Part shown: one piece after another, positions 41,900 through 49,940 of the stretch
Layout: each line of letters begins with the position of its first letter
Position numbering within the stretch: position 1 is the first letter of the stretch
Origin: CAYSCZ01 sp051155775
GTDB lineage: Bacteria; Bacteroidota; Bacteroidia; Cytophagales; Cyclobacteriaceae
DNA length: 64,000 nucleotides
Assembly (NCBI GenBank): GCA_051155775.1
Contig: DAXETV010000021.1
Span: forward strand, 1-64,000
Reading direction: 5' to 3'
Notes under the pieces: generated by a model
Database searches by the model: none
Seen by the model: the letters and a program-made list of their open reading frames with translations, nothing else
What the model was told of the DNA's origin: nothing
Position numbers and translations under genes: made by a program

Positions 41900-42829
41900 A
41901 TGTCATCGGTAAAAATATTTTCAGGACAAGGATCGAGAGATTTAGCCGAAAAAATTGCGCAAGCGTACGGCAAGCCACTGGGCATGAGTTCTTACAAAAG
42001 GTTTAAAGATGGAGAAATTCACTTTTCCTATGATGAATCAGTCAGGGGATGCGATCTATTTATTATTCAATCGACTATCCCTCCTGCTGATAACCTCTTT
42101 GAACTCCTGCTGATGATAGATGCAGCGAGAAGAGCCAGTGCCAAGTATGTGACCGTTGTTGTCCCTTATTTCGGATATGCCCGGCAAGACCGCAAAGATA
42201 AACCCAGGGTTGCCATTGCCGCAAAGCTTGTGGCTAACCTGCTTTCTGCGGCAGGCGCAAACCGAATAATGACCTGCGACTTGCATGCCGGTCAAATACA
42301 GGGTTTTTTTGATATACCCGTTGACCACCTGGATGGTTCTTATATTTTTATTCCTTATATCAAAGCTCATAACTTCAACAATCTTGTGTTTGCATCTCCT
42401 GATGTTGGAGGCACTACCAGAACCAGGGCCTATGCAAAATATTTTGAAGCCGAAATGGTTGTGTGTGATAAACACAGAAAAAGAGCTAATGAAATTGCAT
42501 CCATGCAGGTGATTGGTGATGTTAAAGATCGTGACGTTGTTCTGGTTGATGATATTATTGATACGGCAGGCACTATGGCCAGGGCTGCAGACATCATCAA
42601 AGAAAAGGGTGCCAAGTCAGTCCGGGCAGTTTGTACACATGCCGTTTTATCTGGAAATGCTTATGAAAATATTAATAATTCCTCACTCAAAGAGTTAGTA
42701 GTAACGGATACTATAGCAAACATACAGGCTAATGAAAAAATAAAAATCATTTCTGTGGCCGGACTTTTTGCCAAAGGCATAAGAAAAGTTCATGATCATG
42801 AATCAATTAGTTCACTATTTATAAATTAA
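41900..42829 (+). CDS. prs: Ribose-phosphate pyrophosphokinase
   Basis: A 309-residue PRPP synthase (ATP + ribose 5-phosphate to PRPP + AMP), needed for purine, pyrimidine, NAD, histidine and tryptophan synthesis. Motifs are IFSGQGSRDLAEKIAQAYG at the start, YFGYARQDRKDKPRVAIAAKLVANLL, TCDLHAGQIQGFFDIPVDHL and the PRPP-binding loop VVLVDDIIDTAGTM. Full length with all catalytic residues. Located 12 bp before rplY, which is the classical prs-rplY-pth order in Bacteroidota. Confidence 0.97.
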   Translation: MSSVKIFSGQGSRDLAEKIAQAYGKPLGMSSYKRFKDGEIHFSYDESVRGCDLFIIQSTIPPADNLFELLLMIDAARRASAKYVTVVVPYFGYARQDRKDKPRVAIAAKLVANLLSAAGANRIMTCDLHAGQIQGFFDIPVDHLDGSYIFIPYIKAHNFNNLVFASPDVGGTTRTRAYAKYFEAEMVVCDKHRKRANEIASMQVIGDVKDRDVVLVDDIIDTAGTMARAADIIKEKGAKSVRAVCTHAVLSGNAYENINNSSLKELVVTDTIANIQANEKIKIISVAGLFAKGIRKVHDHESISSLFIN

Positions 42830-42841
42830 AATAATATCATT

Positions 42842-43432
42842 ATGAAAACGCATGAGATTATAGGGTATAAAAGAGCAAATCTCGGCAAGTCCGAATCCAA
42901 AAGACTCAGAGCGGAGGGTAACGTGCCTTGTGTATTGTATGGAGGAGAGCATCAAGTCCATTTTTATGCGCCAATGATCCTGTTCAGGGACCTGGTATAT
43001 ACTTCAGAAATTCATTTTGTGGAGTTAAATATCGAAGGTGATATATACAAATGTATTCTTCAGGATATTCAATTTCACCCTGTAAGCGAGGTTATTTTGC
43101 ATGCTGATTTTCTTTTATTAAGAGATGACAGGCTGATCAAAATGAACGTTCCAATTAAGCTTCATGGCAATGCGCCGGGTGTAATCAAAGGTGGTAAGGT
43201 TGTAATGAAATTAAGATACCTGACCATCAAAGCTTTACCGGATAATATGCCTGAATATCTGGATGTTGACATCAGCAAACTTGAACTGGGTAAAAGTATT
43301 AAAGTTGGTGAAATAGAACCCAAGGATTATCAGATACTCAATAATGAATTGGTTTCCATTGTTTCTGTGGAAGTGCCTCGCGCAATGAGGGGTAAAACTG
43401 AAGAAGAGCAAGCTGAAGAAGCTGAAGCTTAA
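42842..43432 (+). CDS. rplY: 50S ribosomal protein L25/general stress protein Ctc
   Basis: A 196-residue long-form L25 protein that binds 5S rRNA. The N-terminal L25 domain (1-95) has the IGYKRANLGKSESKRLRAEGNVPCVLYGG motif, and the C-terminal TL5-type beta domain has HADFLLLRDDRLIKMNVPIKLHGNAPGVIKGGKV. A short acidic tail (EEEQAEEAEA) ends the protein. Lies 12 bp after prs and is followed by a hairpin terminator at 43448-43517. Confidence 0.96.
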   Translation: MKTHEIIGYKRANLGKSESKRLRAEGNVPCVLYGGEHQVHFYAPMILFRDLVYTSEIHFVELNIEGDIYKCILQDIQFHPVSEVILHADFLLLRDDRLIKMNVPIKLHGNAPGVIKGGKVVMKLRYLTIKALPDNMPEYLDVDISKLELGKSIKVGEIEPKDYQILNNELVSIVSVEVPRAMRGKTEEEQAEEAEA

Positions 43433-43447
43433 TATCATTTCAACAAC

Positions 43448-43517
43448 ATGCCTCAATCGTTAACCAGCGCGCCTCCTGAACTTATTTCGGGATTTGTCTG
43501 TTGAGGCATTTTTTTTA
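43448..43517 (+). terminator. Terminator after rplY with long loop
   Basis: Arms atgcctcaa (43448-43456) and ttgaggcat (43501-43509) are perfect, with a 44-nt loop and a run of eight T from 43509. The next gene, pth, begins 9 bp later and so needs read-through or its own promoter. Confidence 0.6.
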
Positions 43518-43525
43518 TATTAATC

Positions 43526-44086
43526 ATGAAGTATCTCATTGCCGGGTTAGGCAACATTGGTAGGGAATATGAGCTAACCAGACACAATGTGGGCTTTTTG
43601 GTACTTGACCAACTGGCAGATAAATTTGATGGGGATTTTAAGCTGGATAAGCAAGGCAGCAGGTGTGAGATCAAACACAAAGGAAGAAGCCTACACCTTT
43701 TAAAACCAACCACTTACATGAATCTCAGTGGAAAAGCTGTTCAGTATTGGCTCAGTCAACTTAAGTTATCTAAAGATAAATTATTGGTGGTAACAGATGA
43801 CATTGCCTTACCATTTGGTAAGCTACGCATACGTTTGAAAGGGAGCAATGCCGGACATAATGGCTTAAAAAACATCGAAGATGTCACAGGAGGCAATGAT
43901 TACCCCCGGCTAAAGTTTGGCATTGGTGATAACTTTCACAAGGGTCAACAGGTTGATTATGTATTGAGCAACTTTAATCAGCAAGAAATGAATGATTTAA
44001 AAGTATATTTAGATAAAGCAGTTGACATGATTCTTTCCTTCTCAACTATTGGTGCTCAAAGAACCATGAATCAGTATAACGATTAA
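43526..44086 (+). CDS. pth: Peptidyl-tRNA hydrolase
   Basis: A 186-residue Pth1-type hydrolase that recycles peptidyl-tRNA. Conserved residues are Asn10 and His20 (AGLGNIGREYELTRHNVGFLVLD), the Asp in LLVVTDDIALPFGKLRIRLKGSNAGHNGLKNI, and the NYMNLSGK-type segment PTTYMNLSGKAVQYWL. Full length. Second-to-last of the prs-rplY-pth-bcp group; the peroxiredoxin gene follows after 5 bp. Confidence 0.97.
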   Translation: MKYLIAGLGNIGREYELTRHNVGFLVLDQLADKFDGDFKLDKQGSRCEIKHKGRSLHLLKPTTYMNLSGKAVQYWLSQLKLSKDKLLVVTDDIALPFGKLRIRLKGSNAGHNGLKNIEDVTGGNDYPRLKFGIGDNFHKGQQVDYVLSNFNQQEMNDLKVYLDKAVDMILSFSTIGAQRTMNQYND

Positions 44087-44091
44087 AAATT

Positions 44092-44550
44092 ATGCCAGTA
44101 AAAGTCGGTGACAAAGCACCTAATTTCAAACTTAAAAATAGTCAGGGACAAACATTTGAGCTCACCAGCCTGATCGGTAAGAAAGTTATAGTACTGTATT
44201 TCTATCCGAAGGACTTTACCCCAGGATGTACAGCTGAAGCTTGTAGTTTTAGGGACAAATACCAAGACTTCATAGAAGCAGGTGCAGAGGTGATTGGTAT
44301 TAGCAGTGATTCATCTTCTTCACACAGCAGGTTTAAAAGCAAGCATGACCTCAATTTTATCCTTTTAAGTGATGTCAACAAAAAGGTTGAAAAACTATAT
44401 GATGTCCCCAGAAGTTTGTTGGGATTGTTGCCCGGACGCGTTACTTACATCATAGGAAAGGACGGTAGGGTAAAACATATCTTTAATTCACAGTTCAATG
44501 CTACCCAACACGTAAATGAAGCCATGAAGGTCGTGAAGCGGTTGAGGTGA
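44092..44550 (+). CDS. bcp: Thioredoxin-dependent peroxiredoxin, Bcp/PrxQ type
   Basis: A 152-residue cytoplasmic peroxidase. The peroxidatic and resolving cysteines are Cys46 and Cys51 in PKDFTPGCTAEACSFRD, the five-residue spacing of the Bcp/PrxQ atypical 2-Cys class. The active-site FYPKDFTPGC, the conserved Arg (RDKYQDFIEAG) and the C-terminal LPGRVTYIIGKDGRVKHIFNS are intact. Located 5 bp after pth, so probably co-transcribed. Confidence 0.95.
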   Translation: MPVKVGDKAPNFKLKNSQGQTFELTSLIGKKVIVLYFYPKDFTPGCTAEACSFRDKYQDFIEAGAEVIGISSDSSSSHSRFKSKHDLNFILLSDVNKKVEKLYDVPRSLLGLLPGRVTYIIGKDGRVKHIFNSQFNATQHVNEAMKVVKRLR

Positions 44551-44796
44551 TGGATTGAAATTCAACATGTGCTATGATATTCTTTAAACGTAGCCTTATC
44601 ATAGTTTGAGCCTAAAGCATCGGAAGCTCATAATACCTCTTCAGTACTTAAAAATTCATATGATTCTCCATTAATCAACCTAATTAGGTTTATAAGCCAT
44701 AGGATAACTGATCTTTTGTAAAGGCTGTAAGCGCGGATTTTCATGGGAATTTGGCTGATCATCTTCTGCTGGATCGATCGTTTGAAAATATAAAAA

Positions 44797-45567
44797 ATGA
44801 ATAATATTAAAATGACGAAATGGAAGCCTGAACTTTATAATGACAAACATTCTTATGTATATGACTATGGAGAAAACCTCATAAAGCTGCTTGACATAAA
44901 AGCGAGTGAAAGAATACTGGACTTAGGATGCGGCTCTGGACAATTAACCTTTAAAATAAGCAAACTTGCGAAGGAAACAGTTGGAATTGATAAATCAGGC
45001 GAAATGATTGCTGACGCTAAATCAAAATTCCCGGGGATAGAATTTCAAGTTGCAGATGCGAGTAACTTCAAATTTGATAAAAAATTTGATTCGATATTTT
45101 CTAATGCAGCACTTCATTGGGTAAAAGATTATAAAAATGCCATTAAGTGTATGTATGAGCATTTGAACCAAGGCGGTAAAATCGTTGTCGAGTTTGGAGG
45201 TAAAGGAAATGTTCAAACAATTGTCAATCAATTACGAAGCGCTCTGCGAAACAAAGGATATGTCAAACAATCAGATTTAGACTTATGGTACTTCCCATCA
45301 ATCGGAGAATATTCCAGCGAACTTGAAGCGGCAGGATTTAGGGTTGTCTTTGCAGAGCATTTTGACAGGCCAACTGAACTTGCAGACGAAAATTCTGGTA
45401 TAAAGGATTGGATTTCAATGTTTGCAGAAAAGTTTTTCAGCGGGGTTTCTGAAAACCACATGGAGGAAATTAAGAGGGTCGTACAGGAGAACGTAAAGGA
45501 GAAATGCTTAATTAATGGAAAATGGATTGCAGATTATAAAAGATTAAGAGTAATTGCAGTCAAGTGA
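44797..45567 (+). CDS. SAM-dependent class I methyltransferase
   Basis: A 256-residue enzyme. The SAM-binding motif ILDLGCGSGQLTFKI is followed by the second acidic VGIDKSGEMI and the third motif FDSIFSNAALHWVKDYKNAI, the trans-aconitate 2-methyltransferase/UbiE-like type. The C-terminal helical region (FSGVSENHMEEIKRVVQENVKEKC) is ordinary for that group. A protein that starts at the second Met (44812) is equally likely. Flanked by gene-poor DNA on both sides, with a possible coding remnant before it, so the gene may be a recent local insertion. The substrate is not determinable. Confidence 0.85.
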   Translation: MNNIKMTKWKPELYNDKHSYVYDYGENLIKLLDIKASERILDLGCGSGQLTFKISKLAKETVGIDKSGEMIADAKSKFPGIEFQVADASNFKFDKKFDSIFSNAALHWVKDYKNAIKCMYEHLNQGGKIVVEFGGKGNVQTIVNQLRSALRNKGYVKQSDLDLWYFPSIGEYSSELEAAGFRVVFAEHFDRPTELADENSGIKDWISMFAEKFFSGVSENHMEEIKRVVQENVKEKCLINGKWIADYKRLRVIAVK

Positions 45568-45722
45568 ATTTAAACGCATTTTAATTTAAAAATTGTTGAA
45601 TTAAATCCCCTTTAGTAAGAGGATCCCGCTAAGACTATTTGACATTAACCTTCATAAGTCACCCCATTATTTTATTCCTTTAAGGTTCTGCTTATCTTTC
45701 AGATTATATTAATGAATGATTT

Positions 45723-46613
45723 ATGCGCTTAAGATTGCACACTATTGCCTTATTGATTCTATCATCCCAAACCAACTATGCCCAGCAGGACATCTCTGAT
45801 GTGGAAATTAAGACTACCCAAATTGCCGATAACCTACACATGCTGGAAGGAAGGGGTGGAAACATTGGATTGCTCATAGGTGAAGATGGCGTATTGATGG
45901 TGGACACCCAGTATGCAGGCCTTACTCCCAAGATCAATGATGCCGTAAAAAAGCTAACCGATGACAATATAACCTACGTGATCAACACCCACTGGCATAG
46001 TGACCATGTTGGGGGGAATGAAAATTATGGAAAAGCAGGCGCTATCATCGTAGCGCACGAAAATACCAGAAAACGCATAAGTACCAGTCAGTTTATGAAA
46101 CACTTTCAAAGGCAAGTAGAACCCAAGCCAGCGGAAGCATGGCCCGTCATTACATTCACCCGGGATATTACCTTTCATTTCAATGGGGAAGAAGTCCGCG
46201 TGATCCACGTCGATGACGCCCATACAGATGGTGATGCCTTGATCTATTTCAAAAATGCCAATGTCATCCACACCGGTGACGCTTTTGTCCGTTATGGTTT
46301 CCCTTTTATTGATGTTTCAGCGGGTGGTACCATTGATGGGATCATCGAAGCACAAGATCAAATTCTTTTCCTGATGGACGATAACACCACATTAATCCCC
46401 GGCCATGGTCAGCCGGCAAGGAAAGAAGCAGTGGAAGAATTTAAAGACATGTTGGAGAAATCCAGAAAAAAGGTGAAAAAGCAGAAAGAGAAAGGACGCT
46501 CTTTAAATGAAGTACTCTCTAAGGATCCTTTAAAAAAATTCAGAGTAGACTGGGAAGGTGATTTTATTGATGCCAATACCTTTGTAACTTTCATCTACGA
46601 AACAATCGAATAA
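45723..46613 (+). CDS. Secreted MBL-fold metallo-hydrolase
   Basis: A 296-residue enzyme with a signal peptide (ending SSQTNYA) and a metallo-beta-lactamase fold. Zinc ligands are in HWHSDHVGG (His90, His92, Asp94, His95), the third-region His in HVDDAHTDGD, and HTGDAFV with PGHGQPA beyond it. This group includes quinoprotein-relay-type and subclass B3-like enzymes; beta-lactamase activity cannot be told from sequence. Its stop abuts the stop of the convergent YHS gene with no spacer. Confidence 0.88.
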   Translation: MRLRLHTIALLILSSQTNYAQQDISDVEIKTTQIADNLHMLEGRGGNIGLLIGEDGVLMVDTQYAGLTPKINDAVKKLTDDNITYVINTHWHSDHVGGNENYGKAGAIIVAHENTRKRISTSQFMKHFQRQVEPKPAEAWPVITFTRDITFHFNGEEVRVIHVDDAHTDGDALIYFKNANVIHTGDAFVRYGFPFIDVSAGGTIDGIIEAQDQILFLMDDNTTLIPGHGQPARKEAVEEFKDMLEKSRKKVKKQKEKGRSLNEVLSKDPLKKFRVDWEGDFIDANTFVTFIYETIE

Positions 46614-47054
46614 TTATTCTTCGAAAAAATCCTGGTACTTCATATCTGCACTGACCAGGTTCTTCATCGGGTCTTTATTCCAATGGGTAAGGCCATTAAA
46701 AAAAGCCCGAACCTGAAAAAACAACAACCTACCATCCTGGATTTTATAAAGCTCGTAGTTTGGCAGGATAAATAATCCATCTACCATAGCTATGGCACAC
46801 CAACCACCATAGGCGGGAAAGTATCGGCCAGGGTTGGCTTTAAATTTCTTTAAGTTCTCTTCCGATGAAAAGTACAAATTCACGCCTTCATGATAAGTCT
46901 GAAATTGCTCACTACCAGGTACCACCTTATCACTAAAATATTTAATCAAATCATTACCGTCAAAGGCCAGTTGCCCCTGCATGAAAGGAATGGCATCCTG
47001 GGCACTCAGACTACAAAAACATGCAAAAAGAATGATTGATAATATGAATCTCAT
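46614..47054 (-). CDS. Secreted YHS domain-containing protein
   Basis: A 146-residue protein with a signal peptide (MRFILSIILFACFCSLSAQ), started at 47054 rather than at the ATG two codons earlier. The YHS-like domain reads YFSDKVVPGSEQFQTYHEGVNLYFSSEENLKKFKANPGRYFPAYGGWCAIAMVDG. The YGGWCA segment resembles the site that is selenocysteine in some relatives; here it is an ordinary Cys. Relatives are thought to bind metal. No function is established. Convergent with and directly adjacent to the MBL-fold hydrolase gene. Confidence 0.85.
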   Translation of the reverse strand: MRFILSIILFACFCSLSAQDAIPFMQGQLAFDGNDLIKYFSDKVVPGSEQFQTYHEGVNLYFSSEENLKKFKANPGRYFPAYGGWCAIAMVDGLFILPNYELYKIQDGRLLFFQVRAFFNGLTHWNKDPMKNLVSADMKYQDFFEE

Positions 47055-47188
47055 GATCAATGGTTAACTAGAAAAAACACCTTAAATTACGATATAAAAT
47101 TAAAAAGAGATCTGTTCCTTTTATTGAAATAAATAGTTTTTGGAAGATTTTTACCTTACTAAGATCTCAGTACTAACATTTACCCATC

Positions 47189-48442
47189 ATGAGCAATATT
47201 AAAGCTGAAGTTATCACCATCGGTGATGAAATTCTTTACGGACAGATCAACGATACCAACTCCCAGTGGATAAGCGGTGAGCTGGATAATGTTGGCATTA
47301 AAACAGTGCGCAAAACCACCGTTGCGGATAGCGAAGAAGATATTATGGCCATACTGAAAGAAGCACAGACCAGGGCGGATATCCTATTGCTCACCGGTGG
47401 ATTGGGCCCCACCAAGGATGACCTGACCAAACCTACGCTGGCCAAATATTTTAATACGCCACTGGAGATAAATGAAGAAGCATTGAAAATTATTGAATAT
47501 TTTTTCAAACAGATCGGGAGGGAAATCACACAACTAAACCGTAACCAGGCTATGCTTCCCAAATCATGTGATATGATTCCAAATAAACTGGGTACAGCCC
47601 CGGGTATGTGGTTCGAAAAAAATGGTCAAGTCGTCGTCTCAATGCCTGGTGTGCCTTACGAGATGAAAGAAATGATGCTCAACTACATCATTCCCAGGTT
47701 ACAAAAGACCTTTAAGACAGCCATTATTTACCATAAAATCATTAAAACCATTGGGATTGGTGAATCCTGGCTGGCTGACATCATTAAAGAGTGGGAAGCC
47801 CTTCTTCCGGATCATATCAAGCTGGCTTACCTTCCAAGCATTGGCCAGGTTAGGCTAAGGTTAACTGCTGCCGGGCGATCTTTGGATCAGTTGGAAGCTG
47901 AAGTAAATGAACAGGCACAAAAAGTTTATCCACTCATTAAGAAATATGTGTATGGTTATGACAATGACCGCATAGAGGAAGTAATCGGCCAGATGCTTTT
48001 GAATAAAGGATTTACCGTTAGCACTGCTGAAAGCTGTACAGGAGGTTATATCGCCCATCTGATTACCAGCATAGCGGGCAGCTCCAAATATTATAAAGGT
48101 TCTATTGTAGCTTATGATAATTCTATCAAAAAGAAGCATTTAAATGTTGAAGCACAAATCTTAGAGGAGCACGGCGCAGTCAGTGAGCCAACAGTACTAC
48201 AAATGGCTAAATCAGTAAGGGAAAAACTGGATAGCGATATTGGGATAGCCACAAGTGGCATCGCAGGACCTTTGGGAGGTAGTGAATCAAAACCTGTAGG
48301 AACACTCTGGATCGCTTATGCGGATAGCGAAAAAGCCGTGGCCAGAAAGCTACAGTTTGGCAAAAACCGTGAAGTAAATATCAAGCTTACTGCTGTAAGT
48401 GCTTTAGATTTATTGCGACGGCAACTAAATAAACTTAACTAA
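47189..48442 (+). CDS. cinA: CinA: competence/damage-inducible protein and nicotinamide-nucleotide amidase
   Basis: A 417-residue two-domain protein. The N-terminal MoeA/MogA-like domain (about 1-170) starts AEVITIGDEILYGQINDTNSQWIS and has LLLTGGLGPTKDDLTKP. The C-terminal domain (about 260-410) is the NMN amidase, with STAESCTGGYIAHLITSIAGSSKYYKGSIVAY and the IATSGIAGPLGGSE loop. Role is pyridine-nucleotide salvage; NMN is deamidated to NaMN. Full length, single gene. Confidence 0.96.
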   Translation: MSNIKAEVITIGDEILYGQINDTNSQWISGELDNVGIKTVRKTTVADSEEDIMAILKEAQTRADILLLTGGLGPTKDDLTKPTLAKYFNTPLEINEEALKIIEYFFKQIGREITQLNRNQAMLPKSCDMIPNKLGTAPGMWFEKNGQVVVSMPGVPYEMKEMMLNYIIPRLQKTFKTAIIYHKIIKTIGIGESWLADIIKEWEALLPDHIKLAYLPSIGQVRLRLTAAGRSLDQLEAEVNEQAQKVYPLIKKYVYGYDNDRIEEVIGQMLLNKGFTVSTAESCTGGYIAHLITSIAGSSKYYKGSIVAYDNSIKKKHLNVEAQILEEHGAVSEPTVLQMAKSVREKLDSDIGIATSGIAGPLGGSESKPVGTLWIAYADSEKAVARKLQFGKNREVNIKLTAVSALDLLRRQLNKLN

Positions 48443-48527
48443 AAAGCGTCATTTATAATATTTTATTTTGTTAATAAACATTTTTATCAATATAGCCAAC
48501 CGATTATTCTAAGAGACATAATTTTAT

Positions 48528-48535
48528 TATATTTG
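48528..48535 (+). promoter_or_regulatory. -7 promoter element for E2 gene
   Basis: TATATTTG matches TAnnTTTG exactly and ends 20 bp before the start codon at 48556. I see only a weak TTG-like element at the -33 distance. Confidence 0.4.
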
Positions 48536-48555
48536 ATTAAAAGACACAAATCATT

Positions 48556-49875
48556 ATGGCAAGCGTTGAAATGGTCATGCCCAAAATGGGTGAAAGCATT
48601 ATGGAGGGTACAATCCTTACCTGGCTCAAAAAAGAAGGTGACACAATTGAACAAGATGAATCTGTTTTAGAAGTAGCCACCGACAAAGTGGATACAGAGG
48701 TGCCTTCTACACACGGAGGTACACTAAAAAAAATATTAGCCAATGAAGGGGAGGTGGTCGAAGTGGGCCATCCCATTGCAGTTATTGAGACAACAGTGGA
48801 AGAAAGCCATGGCACTGATCAACTGGTCACGCCCGAAGCGGAAGCTGCTCAACATGCTGAAGCGATGTTCACAGAAGCTATTAAACAATATTCTAACAGT
48901 GAAGTCACCAAAGAACCATCCATAAAACGTTTTTATTCGCCGTTGGTTATGAATATTGCAAAAACGGAGGGGGTGTCTACGGAGGAGCTAGAGAAAATAC
49001 CTGGTACCGGCAAAGATAGCAGGGTTACAAAAAGAGACATTCTGGCATTTCTCGACCGCAAAAAGAAAAGCCATGAAATTGATGAAAGCCAGGAGGTGGA
49101 TCTATCACAAGATACGACACCTATCAACGGACAATCAAAAGATAAGCCGGACCAATATTTCGATGGACAAGACGAAATAATTGAAATGGACAGGATGCGG
49201 AAGATGATTAGTGAAAGAATGGTTTCATCCAAACGCACCGCTCCGCACGTAACCTCCTTCGTAGAAGCTGATGTGACAAAAATAGCGCAATGGAGAAACA
49301 AGATGAAAAAGACCTTCAAAGAAAGGGAAGGTCAAAGCCTGACTTTCACTCCCATCTTCATCGAAGCTGTAGCAAAAGCAATAAAAGATTATCCAATGAT
49401 CAACATCCAGTTGGATGGCGATAAAATAGTCAAAAAAGGTTCGATAAACATTGGCATGGCGGTAGCACTGCCCTCAGGAAATCTTATAGTACCGGTAATT
49501 CATCAGGCAGATCAACTAAACCTTATAGGACTCACAAAAAAAGTTAATGATCTGGCCACCAGGGCGAGAAATAATCAACTAAAACCCGACGAACTTGGCG
49601 GCGGTACATATACTATGTCTAATGTTGGATCATTCGGAAATGTAATGGGCACACCGATTATTATGCAACCACAGGTAGCGATAATGGCTTTTGGTGCTGT
49701 GGTTAAAAAGCCCGCAGTTATAGAAACCCCCCAGGGTGACTTCATCGGGATCAGGCAGAAAATGTTCCTTTCTCACTCCTACGACCACAGGGTCGTGGAT
49801 GGTGCTTTAGGTGGCATGTTTGTAAGAAGAGTGGCTGATTACCTGGAATCTTTCGATATCAACAGAGTAGTCTGA
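48556..49875 (+). CDS. Dihydrolipoamide acyltransferase, E2 of a 2-oxo acid dehydrogenase complex
   Basis: A 439-residue E2 protein. The lipoyl domain (1-75) has the modified Lys44 in EVATDKVDTEVPS. The peripheral subunit-binding domain lies at about 130-170 (YSPLVMNIAKTEGVSTEELEKIPGTGKDSRVTKRDILAFL). The catalytic domain ends LSHSYDHRVVDGALGGMFVRRV, with His and Asp in place. No E1 or E3 gene is beside it, so it belongs to a complex encoded elsewhere; branched-chain or pyruvate-type specificity cannot be decided. Confidence 0.93.
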   Translation: MASVEMVMPKMGESIMEGTILTWLKKEGDTIEQDESVLEVATDKVDTEVPSTHGGTLKKILANEGEVVEVGHPIAVIETTVEESHGTDQLVTPEAEAAQHAEAMFTEAIKQYSNSEVTKEPSIKRFYSPLVMNIAKTEGVSTEELEKIPGTGKDSRVTKRDILAFLDRKKKSHEIDESQEVDLSQDTTPINGQSKDKPDQYFDGQDEIIEMDRMRKMISERMVSSKRTAPHVTSFVEADVTKIAQWRNKMKKTFKEREGQSLTFTPIFIEAVAKAIKDYPMINIQLDGDKIVKKGSINIGMAVALPSGNLIVPVIHQADQLNLIGLTKKVNDLATRARNNQLKPDELGGGTYTMSNVGSFGNVMGTPIIMQPQVAIMAFGAVVKKPAVIETPQGDFIGIRQKMFLSHSYDHRVVDGALGGMFVRRVADYLESFDINRVV

Positions 49876-49940
49876 AATATATCGCATCAAACACTAAAAG
49901 ATTTAATAGTTTTAATCTCGTTTAAAAATTAGGGGTATTC

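Noticed and set aside
42056..42475. 139-codon minus-strand frame inside prs
   Set aside because: Overlaps a complete, conserved prs gene on the other strand; no independent evidence.
46614..47054. Selenocysteine incorporation in the YHS protein
   Set aside because: The expected position is an ordinary Cys codon and there is no in-frame TGA, so no recoding is needed.
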